The position numbers and the translations under genes are program-made. This document shows, piece after piece, positions 32,920-35,565 of a stretch of 35,565 nt of DNA (its first letter is position 1; the number at the start of each line of letters is the position of its first letter). This DNA comes from Candidatus Poribacteria bacterium. GTDB taxonomy: Bacteria; Poribacteria; WGA-4E; WGA-3G. The notes beneath the pieces are model-generated. The model did no database searches. It was not told the DNA's origin and saw only the letters and a program-made list of their open reading frames with translations. The DNA is taken from the NCBI GenBank assembly GCA_026706025.1, contig JAPOZO010000082.1, positions 1 to 35,565 of the forward strand, given 5' to 3'.

Positions 32920-33031
32920 AGACACCTCCGAAAGAACTACTTCAGTTTCCCTTCTTCATTTCTCCCCATACCGTTGTTAGCAACTGTGGTTGTGGTGAAA
33001 CGGGTAACACATACGCCGGATCAAACCAATC
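32844..33031. repeat. Junction direct repeat, copy 2
   Basis: Matches 31811-32010 (12 bases shorter). It includes the signal peptide of the 31921 gene, the spacer, and the tag region of the 32942 gene. Confidence 0.85.
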
Positions 33032-33910
33032 GCCGCCATAATTCCAATGAATATGCGTTAGTTGCACTGGCTCCCCTCCAGCCAAAGCGATTTTGAAGAT
33101 TTGGGAACGATTGTTTTCAAGACGCTGGGAATAAAGCAGCATGTCCCCACTTGGGGACCACGCCGGCTCGTTTGCTCTCGGACCGGCTTCATCAACAATT
33201 TGCTCAATGCCTGTCCCATCACGATTCACAATATAGATTGTCTGACGCTCAACAAAACCGATAAATGGAAAGTGATTTAGCCAAGCAAAAGCAAGTTTAG
33301 CCCCGGAAGGCGACCATGCTGGATACCACATCCACTGGATCGCATCGTCAGGAAGCAGCGATTTTTGCCGCCGTGTGCGAAGATTGAAAAGCCAAATTCG
33401 GGTGTGCCCAGCCAGTCCGGTAAAAAACGCTATTTCGGTGCCATCGGGCGACCATGCGGGGTACCGACCAAGGATTATTCGTTCTTCATTTGTACCGTCT
33501 ATGTTAGCAATATAGATCCAACGCTCATCAAATTCAACACGTTCGTAAGCGATCCTTTTTCCATCAGGCGACCATGTTGGGTGTTCTCTGTGTGCGACCT
33601 TTCTGAAAACCCGCCTGACGTTTGCGCCATCCGGATCCATGAGGTATAAGTCGTGAACGCGAATTCGATCTGAGGCGAACAGGATTTGCTCGCCTGTGGG
33701 TGACCAGACCGGGAAAAAATCATCGGAAGGGGCGTGCGTCAAGTTCACCTGTTCACTTCCATCTGGATTCATGAGGTAGATTTCAGTGTTGCCATCACGA
33801 AAAGAACTAAACACTATTTTCGCTGTGGCCGGTGCCTCGCTAAAGACAGAACAAATATTTCCATATAACAACATCAGGCTGATAATAAAAAAAAATCGTA
33901 TGGACCTCAT
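32942..33910 (-). CDS. Secreted PD40-type beta-propeller with C-terminal WG-K tag
   Basis: A 322-residue exported protein. Signal peptide 'MRSIRFFFIISLMLLYGNICS' differs from those of its two downstream paralogues. PD40 blades: 'FPVWSPTGEQILFASDR', 'HPTWSPDGKRIAYERV', 'YPAWSPDGTEIAFFTG', 'YPAWSPSGAKLAFAWL', 'EPAWSPSGDMLLYSQR'. It ends 'PVSPQPQLLTTVWGEMKK'. Its tag-coding DNA and the spacer after it are near-identical to those of the 31921 gene. It lies 20 bases downstream of the concanavalin-like gene and is probably co-transcribed with it. Function is unknown; no TolB N-domain is present. Confidence 0.85.
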   Translation of the reverse strand: MRSIRFFFIISLMLLYGNICSVFSEAPATAKIVFSSFRDGNTEIYLMNPDGSEQVNLTHAPSDDFFPVWSPTGEQILFASDRIRVHDLYLMDPDGANVRRVFRKVAHREHPTWSPDGKRIAYERVEFDERWIYIANIDGTNEERIILGRYPAWSPDGTEIAFFTGLAGHTRIWLFNLRTRRQKSLLPDDAIQWMWYPAWSPSGAKLAFAWLNHFPFIGFVERQTIYIVNRDGTGIEQIVDEAGPRANEPAWSPSGDMLLYSQRLENNRSQIFKIALAGGEPVQLTHIHWNYGGDWFDPAYVLPVSPQPQLLTTVWGEMKKGN

Positions 33911-33929
33911 TACTATCTTCTTATTTTTT

Positions 33930-34784
33930 TCACTGCTCCGACTTGATTTGACCCCACGTCACTGTTAGTTTATCTTGGGGTTGGACCGACAAATTGCCGT
34001 GGTTTGGTACATCTTCGCCAGTAATCTTGAAATTGTCAAATCGAGCGGTATATCCCGCAAGGCCGAAACCGACACTACCAACATTAAGGTCCTCCTCCAA
34101 GAAAGCGAAGTTGTCAAAGAGACAAGTGAAAGATAGAACATCCTCTCCATTAACCGAGAGTGTAAACCGTTCTTGGTCAACACGCAGTTTTAAATGACTC
34201 CACTCCCTTGTTTTCAGAAAAGAGCGTGGTAAAACCGTTGTGCAATTCATACTTGCCCCCTCTTTCAAAATCTCTTCTTGGACCTCCTCTCTCGCGAGTC
34301 TGTTGAACACTTCATTTAATTCGGCAAGTTCCATCTTAAAAAATTTATCTATTCTGGCAAAGAAAAGCGGGAGTCCTATTATCTGTCCCATAGGCAAATT
34401 TAAAACAACACCCGAAACTATCGGTGAAGGTGTGTTCCAGAAGATATTCCCGATCGCAAAAATGACAGCGTATGTCTGATTAACTCTGGCGGCAATTACA
34501 ATGTGCCCGCGTCCGTGTCTGACAAGCGGCATGACATCTAATTCCACCTCATAATCGTGCCACGCTGCACCTTCTATCACCAGCATTCGGATTGCGTTAT
34601 CCTTACTTTCTGCTTGCAGCACACCATTGATACCCCGCCATTCGCCAGCAGGTGCATTCCGTTCGGTAACTTCTTCCCAATCTTTTAAGTTAAAGTTATC
34701 AAATGTCTCAAGGAACGTCCCAGCGGAGACAGGCAATGTCTGGAATAGGAGAATACCTCCAATCATCAAAATAGCAAATCTCAT
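33930..34784 (-). CDS. Secreted concanavalin-like (LamG/DUF1080-type) protein with C-terminal WG-K tag
   Basis: A 284-residue exported protein: signal peptide 'MRFAILMIGGILLFQTLPVSA', then a jelly-roll domain with 'GTFLETFDNFNLKDWEEV', 'WRGINGVLQAESKDN', 'WHDYEVELDVMPLVRHGRG', and, after a long helical insertion (~125-190), 'WSHLKLRVDQERFTLSVNGE' and 'SVGFGLAGYTARFDNFKITG'. These are typical of LamG/3-keto-disaccharide hydrolase-like sandwiches that bind or cleave glycans. No catalytic residues were identified. It ends 'SVQPQDKLTVTWGQIKSEQ', a version of the tag on the neighbouring propellers, although the fold is different. AGGAGG precedes the ATG. First gene of a probable four-gene operon (34784 to 30915). 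Confidence 0.82.
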   Translation of the reverse strand: MRFAILMIGGILLFQTLPVSAGTFLETFDNFNLKDWEEVTERNAPAGEWRGINGVLQAESKDNAIRMLVIEGAAWHDYEVELDVMPLVRHGRGHIVIAARVNQTYAVIFAIGNIFWNTPSPIVSGVVLNLPMGQIIGLPLFFARIDKFFKMELAELNEVFNRLAREEVQEEILKEGASMNCTTVLPRSFLKTREWSHLKLRVDQERFTLSVNGEDVLSFTCLFDNFAFLEEDLNVGSVGFGLAGYTARFDNFKITGEDVPNHGNLSVQPQDKLTVTWGQIKSEQ

Positions 34785-34804
34785 TCTATCCTCCTTAGCA
34801 GTTT

Positions 34805-34833
34805 AAAATACAAGAGATACGTGGAAATTGCAA
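34805..34833 (-). promoter_or_regulatory. Possible sigma-70 promoter of the tag-protein operon
   Basis: Minus strand TTGCAA (34833-34828), 17 bases, TATTTT (34810-34805), about 20 bases before the ATG at 34784. The match is only moderate. It could start the operon that runs through four tagged proteins. Confidence 0.4.
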
Positions 34834-34856
34834 TGAATTTCTTCGATATGCGGTAT

Positions 34857-35565
34857 CTACCTTGTGGCATTTTCTGCTTGCTTGAGTGCTCCCCATAACG
34901 TTATCTGCTTCTCTGCACTTGCGGATACAGAGAGAAGCTGTTTTGGCACCCACTGCAGAGATTGTTTTGGCAATCCTTTTGTTGCCTCAATCGGTTTCCC
35001 GCCCGCACCGTCTATCGTATTGACAACACTGACGACCCCGTTAGTCCTAATTTGATTTATTATCCCTGCCCCTCCTGCTTGGATCGGACCCACGATATAG
35101 GCGATCCATTTTCCACTCGGCGACCACACAGGATCCCAAATGAATACCGGTTGGTTCGACCACGTGAGTTGGCGCCGGTTTTTTCCGTTTATATCAATGC
35201 CAAAAACCTCCCAGCCCCCATTCGCAGCAGATGAGATAAAAGCAATCTGTTTGCCATCAGGTGACCATGAACAGTCAGAGAAGCGCGTAGACACTGTGAG
35301 TTCTCTCAACTGTCTACCGCCAGCATCCATCACGTAAAGAGCACTTTCTGAAGCAAAGGCAATCGATTGGCTGTCTGGCGACCAAGCGGGGCGGCGGCAG
35401 CCTTCTCGGTTCGTGAGTTGCCTCACGTTTTCACCATTTGCATCCATTCTATAGATATTCGCGCTCCCGGTACGGTCCGAGACGAAAGCGATCCATTTCC
35501 CATTCGGAGACCACGCAGGGCCCAAGTCCTTGTTACCATCAAAAGTCAACTGGCGGTGTGTATTT
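34857..35565 (-). CDS. PD40-type beta-propeller, N-terminus outside window
   Basis: The frame is open to the right edge (about 236 residues, 5' end missing). Visible PD40 blades: 'GPAWSPNGKWIAFVSDR', 'RPAWSPDSQSIAFASES', 'DCSWSPDGKQIAFISSA', 'DPVWSPSGKWIAYIVG'. It ends 'LLSVSASAEKQITLWGALKQ', a diverged version of the C-terminal tag. The TTG at 35549 is an internal codon, not the start: the frame continues 'NTHRQ' upstream. It resembles the 28135/29482 subfamily ('KPIEATKGLPKQSLQWVP'). Its stop lies 72 bases before the concanavalin-like gene. Confidence 0.82.
   Translation of the reverse strand, partial: NTHRQLTFDGNKDLGPAWSPNGKWIAFVSDRTGSANIYRMDANGENVRQLTNREGCRRPAWSPDSQSIAFASESALYVMDAGGRQLRELTVSTRFSDCSWSPDGKQIAFISSAANGGWEVFGIDINGKNRRQLTWSNQPVFIWDPVWSPSGKWIAYIVGPIQAGGAGIINQIRTNGVVSVVNTIDGAGGKPIEATKGLPKQSLQWVPKQLLSVSASAEKQITLWGALKQAENATR

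Noticed and set aside
28135-35565. TolB of the Tol-Pal system
   Set aside because: Only the PD40 propeller is present; the TolB N-terminal domain and tolA/Q/R/pal neighbours are absent, and the genes are tandem paralogues.

Overview
The window looks like a chromosomal segment from Candidatus Poribacteria or a close relative. This is inferred from protein architecture, since no rRNA is present. The pointers are a secreted WD40 + cohesin + dockerin protein ending in an 'NYPNPFNPETWIPYQL' FlgD/T9SS-like tail, many secreted beta-propellers, a Gfo/Idh/MocA oxidoreductase and abundant short palindromic and heptameric intergenic repeats. Nearly every gene is on the minus strand; only two (17.7-20.7 kb) are on the plus strand.

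Region 1 (1-15.7 kb, transcribed right to left) is a tetrapyrrole supercluster. In transcription order it holds three tandem secreted paralogues, hemB, hemL, a trans-polyprenyl diphosphate synthase, a large WD40/cohesin/dockerin protein, a precorrin-2 dehydrogenase with a duplicated domain, a Uma2-family protein, a CcsA/HemX-like membrane protein, hemA, hemC and a cobA-hemD fusion that runs off the left edge. Together these give the C5 route from glutamyl-tRNA to uroporphyrinogen III plus the branch to precorrin-2/sirohydrochlorin. A consensus sigma-70 promoter (TTGACA-17-TATAAT) precedes hemA. Repeats and non-haem genes are interspersed.

Region 2 (15.7-20.7 kb) has a Gfo/Idh/MocA oxidoreductase and a small lipoprotein (minus). 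Divergent from these is a plus-strand pair: a D-aminoacylase-type amidohydrolase followed directly by an FAD disulfide oxidoreductase. A strong hairpin closes the convergent junction.

Region 3 (20.7-35.6 kb, minus) is an envelope/secretion region. It has a SpoIVB-like (S55) lipoprotein, two paralogous lipoproteins, and a single polypeptide joining a cytoplasmic ECF sigma factor through one membrane helix to a long BNR-type beta-propeller. It continues with six TolB/PD40-type secreted propellers (one cut by the right edge) and one concanavalin-like protein. Three observations stand out. (a) A 47-bp box (TGCACC-N17-GTMTC) lies upstream of the sigma-propeller gene and two neighbours, suggesting an autoregulated regulon. 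(b) Seven consecutive proteins end in the same short C-terminal tag (consensus VSPQPxLLTTxWGxxK), including the one with a different fold. (c) The ends of the propeller genes and the spacers between them are nearly identical in DNA while the cores are diverged, and one gene survives only as a signal-peptide stub. This looks like cassette-style recombination.
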